From positions 62,001 to 126,000 of the forward strand of contig NZBA01000120.1 of NCBI GenBank assembly GCA_002686265.1: a stretch of 64,000 bases of DNA. The letters are read 5' to 3'. Positions within the stretch are counted from its first letter, which is position 1, and every line of letters starts with the position of its first letter. Below are positions 1 to 8,182 of this stretch, piece after piece. The position numbers and the translations under genes were made by a program. The notes beneath the pieces are model-generated. The model was not told the origin of the DNA, did no database searches, and saw only the letters and a list, made by a program, of their open reading frames with translations. The stretch is from Planctomycetota bacterium (GTDB lineage: Bacteria > Planctomycetota > UBA1135 > GCA-002686595).

Positions 1-1101
1 GCGGCGCCCGTGGAGGTCGCCGAGGACGCGACCCTGGCCTGGATGGCGGGCGTGCACCTGTTCGTGGCGGACGCCGAGCGCGACTCGGCCAACACCTTCG
101 GCGCCGACAGCGACCCGGGGATCGGCCTGCCGCCGTCGGGCACGATCGGCGCCGACAGCGGGCACTTCGAGGACGTGGGGATGGGTGTGTTCGTCCAGGC
201 GACCCTGACGCTCCACGAGCGCCTCGCCCTCTCGGCGGGGCTGCGCTACGACCGCGAGGAGCGTGAGGCGGACCTGTCGAGCAGCATGGAGCTGGGGGGC
301 GTCCCGATCATTCCCGGCGTGGACGAGAGCCTGTCGGAGGACTTCGAGCAGCTCTCGCCCCACGTCGGCGCCTCCTATGCGCTCGACGGCGGCGTCCACC
401 TGTACGCCTCGCTCGCGGAGGGCTTCAAGCCCGGCGGCTTCAACCTGACCTCGCCTTCGGGCCCGGGGGCCTTCGATCCGGAGACGAGCCGCTCGATCGA
501 GGTCGGCATGCGGCGCAGCTGGGAGCGCGCCAGCGTGCAGCTGGCCTTCTTCGACATCGCCTGGGACGACCTGCAGATCTCGCTCTTCGATCCGGCCACC
601 GGCGCGGGCTTCGTTGACAACGCCGGGGCGGCGAACAGCCGCGGGATGGAGATCGAGCTCGACCTCGAGGTCTGCGAGGGCTTCAGCCTCGTCAGCGGCC
701 TCGGTTTGGTGGAGACCGAGCTCGAGGAGTACGTGGACTCTTTCGGTCAGGATGACGCGGGGAACTCCCTGCCCTTCGCTCCCGATCAGACCTCGCACCT
801 GGGAGCGCGCTTGCACGGCGAGCTGGCGGGTGACGCACGCTGGTTCGCGAACGCCGAGCTCGTCGGCGTTGGCGATTACTTCTACGACGCGGGGAACCTC
901 GAGAGCGAGTCCTATCAACTGCTCAATCTGCGCGCGGGGATCGAGTGCGGCGACTGGCGTGTGACCTTGTGGGCGCGCAACGCTCTCGACGAGGACTACG
1001 TCCCGATCGCCTTCCAATCGAGCCCGTTCGACCCGAGCCAGTTCGTCGGCGAGAGCGGCGCACCCCAACAGGTGGGCGTGTCGGTACGCGTCAGCTTCTG
1101 A
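1..1101 (+). CDS. TonB-dependent receptor, C-terminal part (left edge)
   Basis: The reading frame is open at the window edge, so the N-terminus and plug domain lie outside. The visible 366 residues or so have the alternating strands of an outer-membrane barrel. Typical family stretches are GLRYDREERE, YASLAEGFKPGGFN, SIEVGMRR, NAGAANSRGMEIELD and LNLRAGIE, and the protein ends in VGVSVRVSF, an aromatic C-terminal residue expected for barrel insertion. Proteins of this family import siderophores, cobalamin or glycans using TonB energy; the ligand cannot be told from this half. The next gene starts 13 bp downstream, so they are probably cotranscribed. The AEGFKPGGFN and NARNALDEDY-like signatures favour the catecholate-siderophore/iron-complex type over SusC, but this is inference. 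Confidence 0.88.
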   Translation, partial: AAPVEVAEDATLAWMAGVHLFVADAERDSANTFGADSDPGIGLPPSGTIGADSGHFEDVGMGVFVQATLTLHERLALSAGLRYDREEREADLSSSMELGGVPIIPGVDESLSEDFEQLSPHVGASYALDGGVHLYASLAEGFKPGGFNLTSPSGPGAFDPETSRSIEVGMRRSWERASVQLAFFDIAWDDLQISLFDPATGAGFVDNAGAANSRGMEIELDLEVCEGFSLVSGLGLVETELEEYVDSFGQDDAGNSLPFAPDQTSHLGARLHGELAGDARWFANAELVGVGDYFYDAGNLESESYQLLNLRAGIECGDWRVTLWARNALDEDYVPIAFQSSPFDPSQFVGESGAPQQVGVSVRVSF

Positions 1102-1114
1102 GGAACCCGAGAGC

Positions 1115-3400
1115 ATGTCGATCAGACCGCGCCGCGTAACGCTTTGTGTCGCCGTCGCCCTCGCCTTGGCGTGCGGCGCCTGCAAGGCCATCTCCTCCGA
1201 CAGCCGCGTCGCGGTTGCGGCCGAAGGCGGCTGGCTCTCATGGCGCGGTCCCTGGCAGAACGGCGTCTCGGGCGAGACCGAGCTGTTCGAGATGCTCCTC
1301 CTCGGCGGCGAGAATCACCTGTGGACGCTTCCACTTGCCGGGCGCGGGACGCCGGTGGTCGCCGATGGGCGCGTTTTCGCCCTCGGCTACGAGGGCGAGG
1401 GAGCCGAGCTCGAAGAGTGCTTGGTCTGCGTCGACGAGCGAACGGGAGAGGTGCTGTGGGAGCGGCGCTGGAACGACTACCTCTCGGACTCGATCTACGG
1501 CCGTTACGCCATCGGCAGCCCGACGATCGATCCCGCCACGGGCGACGGGTTCGCCATGAGCACGGCTGGTGAGCTGATGGCTTTCACCGCGGACGGACGG
1601 GAGCGCTGGCGGCACTCGCTGATGGCGGAGTTCGGGCGTTTGACCTTCCCCAACGGGCGCACGGGCGCGCCGCTCGTGGACGGCGGGTTGGTGATCGTGC
1701 GCGGGATCACCACCCACTGGGGGCCGCAGGGGCCGGCGCGCGATCGCTTCTACGCCTTCGACGCGGAGACGGGCAGCCACGTTTGGACCTCGACGCCCGG
1801 CGTGCGGCCGGTGGACAGCTCGTTCTCGATGCCCGTGCTCGAGTGGCGCAATGGCCGGAGGGTGCTCTACGCCACGACCGGCTGCGGCAACGTCGTCTGC
1901 CTCGACGCCCGTAGCGGGGAGCCCCTGTGGCGCTTCCAGCTCGGTTCGGCGGGGTTGAACTCCGCGCCCGTGCTGGACGGCGAGCGGTTGATCGCGATCA
2001 ACGGCAAGGAGAACTTCGACAACTCGACCATCGGGCGCATGGTGGCCTTGAGCCTCGACGGTGCGTTGGCGGACGGTGGCCCGCGGGTCCTGGAGGCGTC
2101 CTGTGAGTTGTGGCGCAACCCCCTGATCGCGTTCACGAGCTCGCCGGTCCTGGCCGGGGGCGCGATCTACCAGACGACCGCCGATGGGTCGTTGTGTCGC
2201 GTCGATCCCCAGACGGGCGAGGTCGTCTGGCGGGAGAAGCTCGCTCCCGACCAGATCCACGCCTCGCCGGCGTGGGCGGACGGGAAGCTCTACGTGCCGA
2301 TGAACGATGGTTCCTTCCACATCGTGCGGCCCGGCGAGGAGGCGGCGGAGGTGTTGTGCAGCGTGCAGCTTCAGGGGAACTGCCTGGGCGCCCCGGCGAT
2401 CGCCAATGGGCGTGTGTACGTGCACACGACGGCCGCGTTGTACTGTTTTGGGAGCGGCGAGGCGCGGGCGGGGGCGCTGCCCGAGCCGGAGGCGGCCCCC
2501 GCTCGTGGCGCGGCGGTGCGCCTGCAGCTCGTCCCGGCGGACGTTCTGTTGCGTTCGGGCGAGCACGTGGACCTGGAGATCCGCAGCCTCGACGCCCGCG
2601 GCGGCGTGGTCGAGAGTGGGATCGATCCCGTGGACGTCACCTGGGGCGAGAAGCGCGCCTGGGACCAAGCGGAGCTGGTGCGCGCGGACAGCCTCGGTCT
2701 GACCGCCGCCCGCGGTGGGAGCGGGACGCGCGTGGTGACCGCGGAGTACGAGGGGCTGCGTGGCGGCGTGCGCGTGCGCGTCGTGCCCCGGATTCCCTTC
2801 GCCGAGGACTTCGAGGACATCGCGCTCACGACGCCCCACGCCGCCGAAGCCGGCGTCGTCTTCGCGCGCCCGCCGAGCGAGTGGCTGGGGATCACTAAGA
2901 AGTGGGAGGGGCGCAAGGTCGATGGGGGCAAGGTGCTGGCCAAGACCCTGGACGTGCCGTTGTTCCAGCGTTCTCAGGGGTTCATCGGCCATCCGCTCTC
3001 GAGCGACTACACGATGCGCGTGGACATACGCAGCGAGGGCAACCGGCGCTCGATGTCGAGCGCGGGCGTGATCCATCAGCGCTACCTCATCCAGCTCAAG
3101 GGCAACCACCAGGCGTTGGAGGTGAGCTCGAACGTCGAGCGGCTCAAGGAGTCGGTGCCGTTCCGGTGGAAACCGGGAGACTGGTACACTCTGGAGACGC
3201 GCGTGGACGTCGGGCCCGACGGTTCGGGCGTCGTGCGCGCGCGGGTCTGGCCGCGCGGCGAGCCGGCGCCACAGGCTTGGACCATCGAGGTGCCCCACGC
3301 GCGCGCCCACGCCCACGGCTCCCCCGGTCTTTTCGGCTTTGCGCCCCAGAGCCGCTTCCGTGTCTACCTCGACAACCTGTCGGTGATCATGAATGACTAG
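1115..3400 (+). CDS. PQQ-like beta-propeller lipoprotein with C-terminal jelly-roll-like domain
   Basis: A 761-residue protein. The N-terminus has basic residues, a hydrophobic stretch and a lipobox ending LACGAC, so it is probably an exported lipoprotein. Residues of about 40-450 carry repeated propeller blades (VVADGRVFALGYEG, CVDERTGEVLWERRW, CLDARSGEPLWRF, RVDPQTGEVVWREK), the PQQ_2 type. Such blades often form a scaffold without binding PQQ. Residues of about 560-760 (EDFEDIALTTP to VYLDNLSVIMND) resemble the concanavalin-like LamG/DUF1080-type domain seen after planctomycete propellers. The start is ATG with GAGG upstream. The 3' end overlaps the next propeller gene by 8 bp, indicating coupling. 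Its role may be extracytoplasmic ligand binding alongside the TonB receptor; no enzyme activity can be claimed. Confidence 0.85.
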   Translation: MSIRPRRVTLCVAVALALACGACKAISSDSRVAVAAEGGWLSWRGPWQNGVSGETELFEMLLLGGENHLWTLPLAGRGTPVVADGRVFALGYEGEGAELEECLVCVDERTGEVLWERRWNDYLSDSIYGRYAIGSPTIDPATGDGFAMSTAGELMAFTADGRERWRHSLMAEFGRLTFPNGRTGAPLVDGGLVIVRGITTHWGPQGPARDRFYAFDAETGSHVWTSTPGVRPVDSSFSMPVLEWRNGRRVLYATTGCGNVVCLDARSGEPLWRFQLGSAGLNSAPVLDGERLIAINGKENFDNSTIGRMVALSLDGALADGGPRVLEASCELWRNPLIAFTSSPVLAGGAIYQTTADGSLCRVDPQTGEVVWREKLAPDQIHASPAWADGKLYVPMNDGSFHIVRPGEEAAEVLCSVQLQGNCLGAPAIANGRVYVHTTAALYCFGSGEARAGALPEPEAAPARGAAVRLQLVPADVLLRSGEHVDLEIRSLDARGGVVESGIDPVDVTWGEKRAWDQAELVRADSLGLTAARGGSGTRVVTAEYEGLRGGVRVRVVPRIPFAEDFEDIALTTPHAAEAGVVFARPPSEWLGITKKWEGRKVDGGKVLAKTLDVPLFQRSQGFIGHPLSSDYTMRVDIRSEGNRRSMSSAGVIHQRYLIQLKGNHQALEVSSNVERLKESVPFRWKPGDWYTLETRVDVGPDGSGVVRARVWPRGEPAPQAWTIEVPHARAHAHGSPGLFGFAPQSRFRVYLDNLSVIMND

Positions 3401-4958
3401 ACGATCCCTCTCGCTCGGGGCCGTCCCGCGTGTCGCGGCGGCGCTCTGTCTTGTGGCCGCGGACGGCATCGCCCGGGGCGACTGGCCGCAGTGGGGGAAC
3501 ACCCACAGCCGCAACATGGCCTGCGACGAAACCGGCCTGCCGAACGACTTCGCGGCCGGTGAGTTCGTCGGGGCGACCGACGAGATCGACCTGTCGACGA
3601 CGCGCAACGTGAAGTGGATCGCGAAGCTGGGGTCCCAGAGCTACGGGAACCCGACCGTGGCTCGCGGGCGCGTCTTCGTGGGCACGAACAACGACTCGCC
3701 GCGGGACGCGCGCTTCAAGGGGGATCGCAGCAACGTCTACTGCCTCGACGAGGAGACGGGCGATCTCGTCTGGCAGCTCAGCATCCCCAAGCTGGGGACG
3801 GGCAAGGTGTCGGACTGGGAGTACCTGGGCATCTGCTCCTCGCCAGCGGTGGACGGTGACCGCGTGTACTTGGTGACGAACCGCTGCGAGGTGATGTGTT
3901 TGGACTTCGACGGGATGGCCGACGGAAACGACGGCGACACCGACGAGGGCGCCTACTTCGCGGGGCCGGGGAAGCCGCCGATGGAGCTGGCTGAGACCGA
4001 CGCCGACATCATCTGGCGCTTGAACATGATCGACGCCTGCGGCGTCTTCCCGCACAACGTGACATCCAGCTCGGTGCTGGTCGCCGGGGACCGCTTGTGG
4101 GTGACGACCTCAAACGGCGTGGACTACGGGCACGTGGAGACGCCCGCCCCCTTCGCGCCGAGCCTGATCCTGGTGGACAAGCACAGCGGGGAGCTGTTGG
4201 GCGAGGAGGCCTCGGGGCTCAGCCGGCGCATCTTCCACTCCAACTGGACCTCTCCGGCGTACTTGAAGACCGACGAGCTCGAGCTGGCGCTCTTCGGCGG
4301 GCCCGACGGCTTCTGCTACGCCTTCGAGCCCGAGCCGCAGCCCGACGAGGACGGCTACCCCGTCCTGGTCGAGCGCTGGCGCTTCGACTGCAACCTGCCC
4401 GAGTACCGGGAGAAGGACGGCAAGCTCCTGCGGTACGCGACCCACGACGGGCCGAGCGAGGTCTTGGGGACGGTCGTCGTCGACGACGGCCTGGTCTACG
4501 CGGTGATCGGACAGGATCCCGAGCACGGCGACGGCCTGGGGAACCTCGTGTGCATCGATCCCACGGGCGAGGGGGACGTGACCGGCACGAAGCTGGTCTG
4601 GAACTACTCGAAGATCCACCGCTCGATCTCGACCCTGTCGATCGTCGGCGGCTTGTTGTTCGTGGCGGACTACGCGGGCTTCGTCTACTGCCTGGACGCC
4701 AAGACCGGCGAGGAGCAGTGGGTCCACGACACGATGGGCCACATCTGGGGTTCGACGCTGGTGGCGGACGGCAAGGTCCACATCGGCAACGAGGACGGCT
4801 ACCTGACGATGATCCCGGCCACGCGGGAGTACGCGAAGGAGGGGGTGATCGAGATCGACATGACCTCGCCGGTCTACTCCTCGCCCATCGCCGCCAACGG
4901 CGTGCTCTACGTCGTCACCCACACGCACCTGTTCGCCTTGGCGGAGGCGAGCGAGTGA
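3393..4958 (+). CDS. PQQ-like beta-propeller protein, exported
   Basis: A 521-residue protein with an N-terminal signal peptide (MTRRSLSLGAVPRVAAALCL then ADG) and then the DWPQWGNTHSRNMACDETGLP start typical of planctomycete outer-membrane-associated PQQ-repeat proteins. Blades are visible as VYCLDEETGDLVWQL, VYLVTNRCEVMCLD, FVYCLDAKTGEEQWVHDT, HIGNEDGYLTMI and SSPIAANGVLYVVTHTHLFAL. The start codon lies inside the 3' end of the preceding propeller gene in another frame, so the two are probably translated together. This protein is wholly propeller, whereas its neighbour carries an extra C-terminal domain. No catalytic residues typical of quinoprotein alcohol dehydrogenases (disulfide-ring Cys-Cys, Asp base) could be picked out, so a structural or binding role is more likely than a dehydrogenase. 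Confidence 0.87.
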   Translation: MTRRSLSLGAVPRVAAALCLVAADGIARGDWPQWGNTHSRNMACDETGLPNDFAAGEFVGATDEIDLSTTRNVKWIAKLGSQSYGNPTVARGRVFVGTNNDSPRDARFKGDRSNVYCLDEETGDLVWQLSIPKLGTGKVSDWEYLGICSSPAVDGDRVYLVTNRCEVMCLDFDGMADGNDGDTDEGAYFAGPGKPPMELAETDADIIWRLNMIDACGVFPHNVTSSSVLVAGDRLWVTTSNGVDYGHVETPAPFAPSLILVDKHSGELLGEEASGLSRRIFHSNWTSPAYLKTDELELALFGGPDGFCYAFEPEPQPDEDGYPVLVERWRFDCNLPEYREKDGKLLRYATHDGPSEVLGTVVVDDGLVYAVIGQDPEHGDGLGNLVCIDPTGEGDVTGTKLVWNYSKIHRSISTLSIVGGLLFVADYAGFVYCLDAKTGEEQWVHDTMGHIWGSTLVADGKVHIGNEDGYLTMIPATREYAKEGVIEIDMTSPVYSSPIAANGVLYVVTHTHLFALAEASE

Positions 4959-5319
4959 TCCCCCGCGCCGGCTCCCCCGGCTCCCCCGGCGCCCGGGGCG
5001 CCTGCTGCAGCCCATCCCGCGCGCGCGCCGCGTGGCGCCCATCGCCGCCGGGCCCGGCCGGTCGGGCCCGCGCGCCGGGTCCGTGGCTCGTGCGGCGCGC
5101 CGCGCTGGCCGCACGGGGCGCGCGGCCTCCCCGGCCCCGTGCCCAAGCCGGTCGGCGCGGTTCGCTCCGCTCGCGCACCCTCCGGCGGGGGATTCCCGCG
5201 GCGCGCGCTCCGCAGGTCGTCCCGCCGGGCGTGGGGATCTGCAGGGCCTTCTCGCGCGGCGCGCGGCAGGCCGGGATCGTCCCGCTCGCGGCCTGGGCCG
5301 GCCGGGTCGGGGGTGGAGC
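4959..5319. other. Very GC-rich spacer without a recognisable gene
   Basis: This 361-bp gap separates the second propeller gene from the DUF3311-like gene. It is dominated by runs of C and G and contains a short inverted repeat, GGCGC/GCGCC around CCGGG at 4988-5002, about 30 bp after the upstream stop, which may act as a terminator or stability hairpin. Several frames stay open only because the composition is extreme. Their products are Arg/Ala/Pro/Gly strings with no family resemblance. One of them would run from a GTGA overlap at 4955 to 5323, but it is not supported as a gene. Confidence 0.5.
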
Positions 5320-5586
5320 TTGAAGCCCTTCGTGTGGTTCCTGATCGTGGTGCTCGCGGTCGCGCACTGGGACTTCTGGAACTGGAACGACCGTGGCCTG
5401 GTCGCGGGTTTCCTGCCGGTGGGGCTCGCCTACCACGCGGCCTTCTCGGTGGCGGCGGGCGTGATGTGGGCGCTGGTGGTGAAGTTCGCGTGGCCCGAGG
5501 GCGTCGAGCGCTGGGCCGACGGGGCTGGGGGGACGACTGAGGCGGGCGAGAATGCGGGAAGCGCGGGAGAGGACGGAGACCGATGA
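5320..5586 (+). CDS. DUF3311-like small membrane protein
   Basis: About 88 residues beginning LKPFVWFLIVVLAVAHWDFW. There are two hydrophobic segments (residues of about 3-18 and 25-52) and a polar, Gly-rich acidic tail. Small proteins with a WxxW-type first segment immediately upstream of a sodium:solute symporter are the DUF3311 family and are thought to be accessory to that transporter; here the next gene is exactly such a symporter and overlaps by 4 bp (ATGA). I place the start at a TTG at 5320 behind a purine-rich GGGGGTGGAG stretch. A GTG at 5332 is the alternative and would remove only four residues. The frame is open far upstream, but that part is compositionally noise. Confidence 0.7.
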   Translation: MKPFVWFLIVVLAVAHWDFWNWNDRGLVAGFLPVGLAYHAAFSVAAGVMWALVVKFAWPEGVERWADGAGGTTEAGENAGSAGEDGDR

Positions 5587-7214
5587 GTCTCGCCTTCGCC
5601 GCGGCGGACCCGACGCCGCTGTACGTCATCGCGGGTTACCTGCTCCTGTTGGTCGCTCTGGGGTTCGTGACCAGGGCGCTGTTCCGTGGGACGAGCAGCG
5701 ACTACTTCGTCGCCACGCGTTCGATCGGTCCGTTCCTGCTCTTGATGAGCGTCTTCGGGACGACGATGACGGCCTTCGCCTTGGTCGGCTCGACGGGCAA
5801 GGCCTACGACCTGGGCATCGGCGTGTACGGCTTGATGGCGTCCTCTTCGGCCGTGGTGCATTCGTTGGTGTTCTTCCTGATCGGCGTCAAGCTCTGGGCC
5901 ATCGGCAAGCGTTACGGCTACGTGACCCAGGTCCAGTTCTTCCGCGACCGCTTCGAGTCGGGCTTTCTGGGTTCCCTGCTCTTCCCGATCCTCGTCGCGC
6001 TGGTGATCCCCTACCTGTTGATCGGGCTCTTGGGTGCGGGCGCTGTGATGGCGGGCGTGACCCGGGGGATGTTCCCCGGCACCTTCGACGGCGGGGCGGT
6101 GCCGCCGTGGCTGACGGGTCTGGTCATCTGCGGGGTGGTGCTCTTCTACATCTTCTCCGCGGGCCTGCGCGGTGCGGCGTGGGCCAACGCCTTCCAGACG
6201 GTGGTCTTCATGGTCACCGGCGTGCTCGCGTTCTGGTTGATCGCCGGCGAGCTCGGCGGCTTCGCCGCGGCCAGCGAGCAGGTCCTGGCCAACGCTCCCG
6301 CGCACCTTGGGCGCGAGGGGCTGATCGGCCACGGCCAGTTCCTCACCTACGGTCTGGTGCCCCTGTCGGTGGGGATGTTCCCGCACCTGTTCCAGCACTG
6401 GCTGACGGCGCGCAGCGCGCGCACCTTCCGCCTCTCGATCATCGCGCACCCGATCTTCATCATGATCGTCTGGGTGCCTTGCATCCTGATCGGCATCTGG
6501 GCCGTCGGTGCGGGGATCGAGGCGCCGGGCGGCAACTCCAACGCCGTCCTGGGCAAGGCGGTCGCGGTGCTCTTGGGCAATCCCCTGCTCTCGGGCCTCC
6601 TGACCGCCGGGATCCTGGCGGCGATCATGTCGTCCCTCGACTCCCAGTTCGTGTGCCTGGGGACGATGTTCACCCACGACGTGGTCCTGCACCGCACGGG
6701 TCCCGACCGCTTCGACGACGCGACCAAGATCGCTCTCGGCCGTGGGTTCATCGTCTTCGTCGTCTGCGTCACCTACCTGCTGTCCCTCTTCCCGCCGCCG
6801 CACATCTTCGACCTGGCCGTCTGGTGTTTCAGCGGCTTCGCCTCCCTCTTCCCCTTGGTCTTCGCCGCCCTCTACTGGCGCCGCGCCACGCGCGCCGGCG
6901 CCATCGCCTCGGTCGTCGTCATGGCCGCCACCTGGTCCGTGCTCTTCTACGACGGCCTGATCCGTCCGCACGAGGGCGAAGGTGACTACCTCGTCTGGGG
7001 CATGATGCCGGTCACCTTCATCTTCCTCGCCTCCGCGGCCACCCTGGTCGTCGTCTCGCTCTTGACCGCTCCGCCCTCGAGGGCGACGGTGGACCGCTTC
7101 GTGTTTCGGGGGAGCTGCCGCTCACGCCCATCTTCGTCGCTCTCACCTCGCAGCGTTCCCTGGCCTCCTCCCACCAGCTCTCTCGGGTCGCAACAGGAGA
7201 CGATGGAACGATGA
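5583..7214 (+). CDS. Sodium:solute symporter (SSS family)
   Basis: A 543-residue polytopic membrane protein with about 13 hydrophobic segments. Family hallmarks are the N-terminal FRGTSSDYFVATRSIGPF segment with FGTTMTAFALVGSTGKAYDLG, the AGLRGAAWANAFQTVVFMV stretch, the MFPHLFQHWLTARSART loop and the AAIMSSLDSQFVCLGTMFTHD sodium-site region. This group resembles PanF/YhjB-like transporters that travel with a DUF3311 peptide. It catalyses Na+-driven uptake of an organic solute across the inner membrane; the substrate is unknown. The ATG overlaps the stop of the upstream small gene by 4 bp, and the 3' end overlaps the next gene by 4 bp, so three genes are coupled. The last 35 residues or so are polar and Ser/Pro-rich and look like a lineage-specific tail. 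Confidence 0.93.
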   Translation: MSLAFAAADPTPLYVIAGYLLLLVALGFVTRALFRGTSSDYFVATRSIGPFLLLMSVFGTTMTAFALVGSTGKAYDLGIGVYGLMASSSAVVHSLVFFLIGVKLWAIGKRYGYVTQVQFFRDRFESGFLGSLLFPILVALVIPYLLIGLLGAGAVMAGVTRGMFPGTFDGGAVPPWLTGLVICGVVLFYIFSAGLRGAAWANAFQTVVFMVTGVLAFWLIAGELGGFAAASEQVLANAPAHLGREGLIGHGQFLTYGLVPLSVGMFPHLFQHWLTARSARTFRLSIIAHPIFIMIVWVPCILIGIWAVGAGIEAPGGNSNAVLGKAVAVLLGNPLLSGLLTAGILAAIMSSLDSQFVCLGTMFTHDVVLHRTGPDRFDDATKIALGRGFIVFVVCVTYLLSLFPPPHIFDLAVWCFSGFASLFPLVFAALYWRRATRAGAIASVVVMAATWSVLFYDGLIRPHEGEGDYLVWGMMPVTFIFLASAATLVVVSLLTAPPSRATVDRFVFRGSCRSRPSSSLSPRSVPWPPPTSSLGSQQETMER

Positions 7215-7663
7215 GCAAGGCCACCTCAGCGCTCTCCCTGCGGGAGATCACCAAGGAGACCGCCAAGCCGGTCCTCGCCTTGAAGGTTGCGGAGGGCCAG
7301 GAGAACCTCGTCGGCGACAACGGGAACTCCATCGCCCTGGCCCATTTCGAGGAGAAGGCCTGGTTCCGCGGCATCTACGCAGGCGACGAGCCGGTGGGCT
7401 TCATGATGCTCTCGATCGACCGGGAGAAGCCCGAGTTCTACCTCTGGCGCTTCATGATCGCCGAGGCCCATCAGGGGAAGGGCTACGGCAAGCGGGCCAT
7501 GGAGCTCCTCATGGACTACCTGCGCGACGAGCTGGAGGCCGAGGAGCTCGTCCTGCACGTCATGGATCTCCCCCACAGCGCGCGGGCCTTCTACGAGGCC
7601 CTCGGTTTCACTTGGACGGGCGAGGTCGACGGCGACGAGCTCGTGATGAGCCGCCCCCTCTAG
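7211..7663 (+). CDS. GNAT-family N-acetyltransferase
   Basis: A 150-residue cytoplasmic enzyme with the complete GNAT fold signature: LREITKETAKPVLALKVAEGQ at the start (typical of the spermidine/PaiA-like branch), YLWRFMIAEAHQGKGYGKRAM as the acetyl-CoA-binding motif A (Q-x-x-G-x-G at about residues 86-95) and ALGFTWTGEVDGDELVMSRPL at the end. Proteins of this sub-branch acetylate small amines or antibiotics with acetyl-CoA. It is the last gene of the coupled plus-strand set and starts inside the symporter stop codon (ATGA). It converges with the Sel1-like gene, overlapping it by 4 bp, so no room is left for a separate terminator. The substrate may be related to that of the symporter, but this is speculation. 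Confidence 0.92.
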   Translation: MSKATSALSLREITKETAKPVLALKVAEGQENLVGDNGNSIALAHFEEKAWFRGIYAGDEPVGFMMLSIDREKPEFYLWRFMIAEAHQGKGYGKRAMELLMDYLRDELEAEELVLHVMDLPHSARAFYEALGFTWTGEVDGDELVMSRPL

Positions 7664-8076
7664 ATGCGGGTCATGGATCCGGCTTGGGGGAGCCTGCGCC
7701 AGTATCCTGGCTGCAGCTCGGCTGTCTCCAGGAGTTCGCTGAAGCGCCTCCCCGCCTCGGCCGCCTCCGCCAGGCCCTGCTCAGCCGCAAGGCGCATCCA
7801 CCTCCGCACCTCATCCCCATCCTTGGGCACGCCCGTGCCGCCGCAGTACATGCACGCGAGGTGGAACTGTGCGCGGGCGAGCCCCTGGTCCGCCGCCATG
7901 CGGAACCACCTCACGGCCTCCTCGTCGTCCTCGGGGGCTCCCTCCCCGCTGGCGTACATGGACCCCAGCGTCGCCTGCGCCTCAAGATCGCCCCGGGCGG
8001 CCCGTTTCTCGATCGTGTCGGAAGCCGCACACCCGAGCAAGGAACCCAGGCCCAGGAGTATCGCAGTGATCCTCAT
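7660..8076 (-). CDS. Sel1-like repeat lipoprotein
   Basis: A 138-residue protein. The N-terminus MRITAILLGLGSLLGCAASD carries a lipobox (SLLGC), so it is probably exported and lipidated. Three Sel1-like/TPR-like helical repeats follow: AQATLGSMYASGEGAPEDDE, AVRWFRMAADQGLARAQFHL and EVRRWMRLAAEQGLAEAAEA. Sel1 repeats mediate protein-protein contacts. The start at 8076 was chosen because it gives the signal sequence; the frame continues upstream but that part lacks coding character. Convergent with the acetyltransferase gene (4-bp overlap) and on the same strand as the cytochrome gene, 106 bp downstream of it, so cotranscription is possible. Confidence 0.8.
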   Translation of the reverse strand: MRITAILLGLGSLLGCAASDTIEKRAARGDLEAQATLGSMYASGEGAPEDDEEAVRWFRMAADQGLARAQFHLACMYCGGTGVPKDGDEVRRWMRLAAEQGLAEAAEAGRRFSELLETAELQPGYWRRLPQAGSMTRI

Positions 8077-8182
8077 GGTGGACCGATTCCAGGGCCTTTC
8101 CAGCTCATCGGCGACTACCTCGGCATATCGGTCGCCATGGGCGCGCGCACCCGGGCTGCCCGAGGAGCCGTGCTGCGGGCGT

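Noticed and set aside
1238-3607. A minus-strand frame of 789 codons opposite the first propeller gene
   Set aside because: Antisense shadow; the plus frame has lipobox and propeller blades.
5430-6971. A minus-strand frame of 513 codons opposite the symporter
   Set aside because: Product is extremely rich in Asp/Glu/Gln/Arg with no pattern, while the plus frame is an evident SSS transporter.
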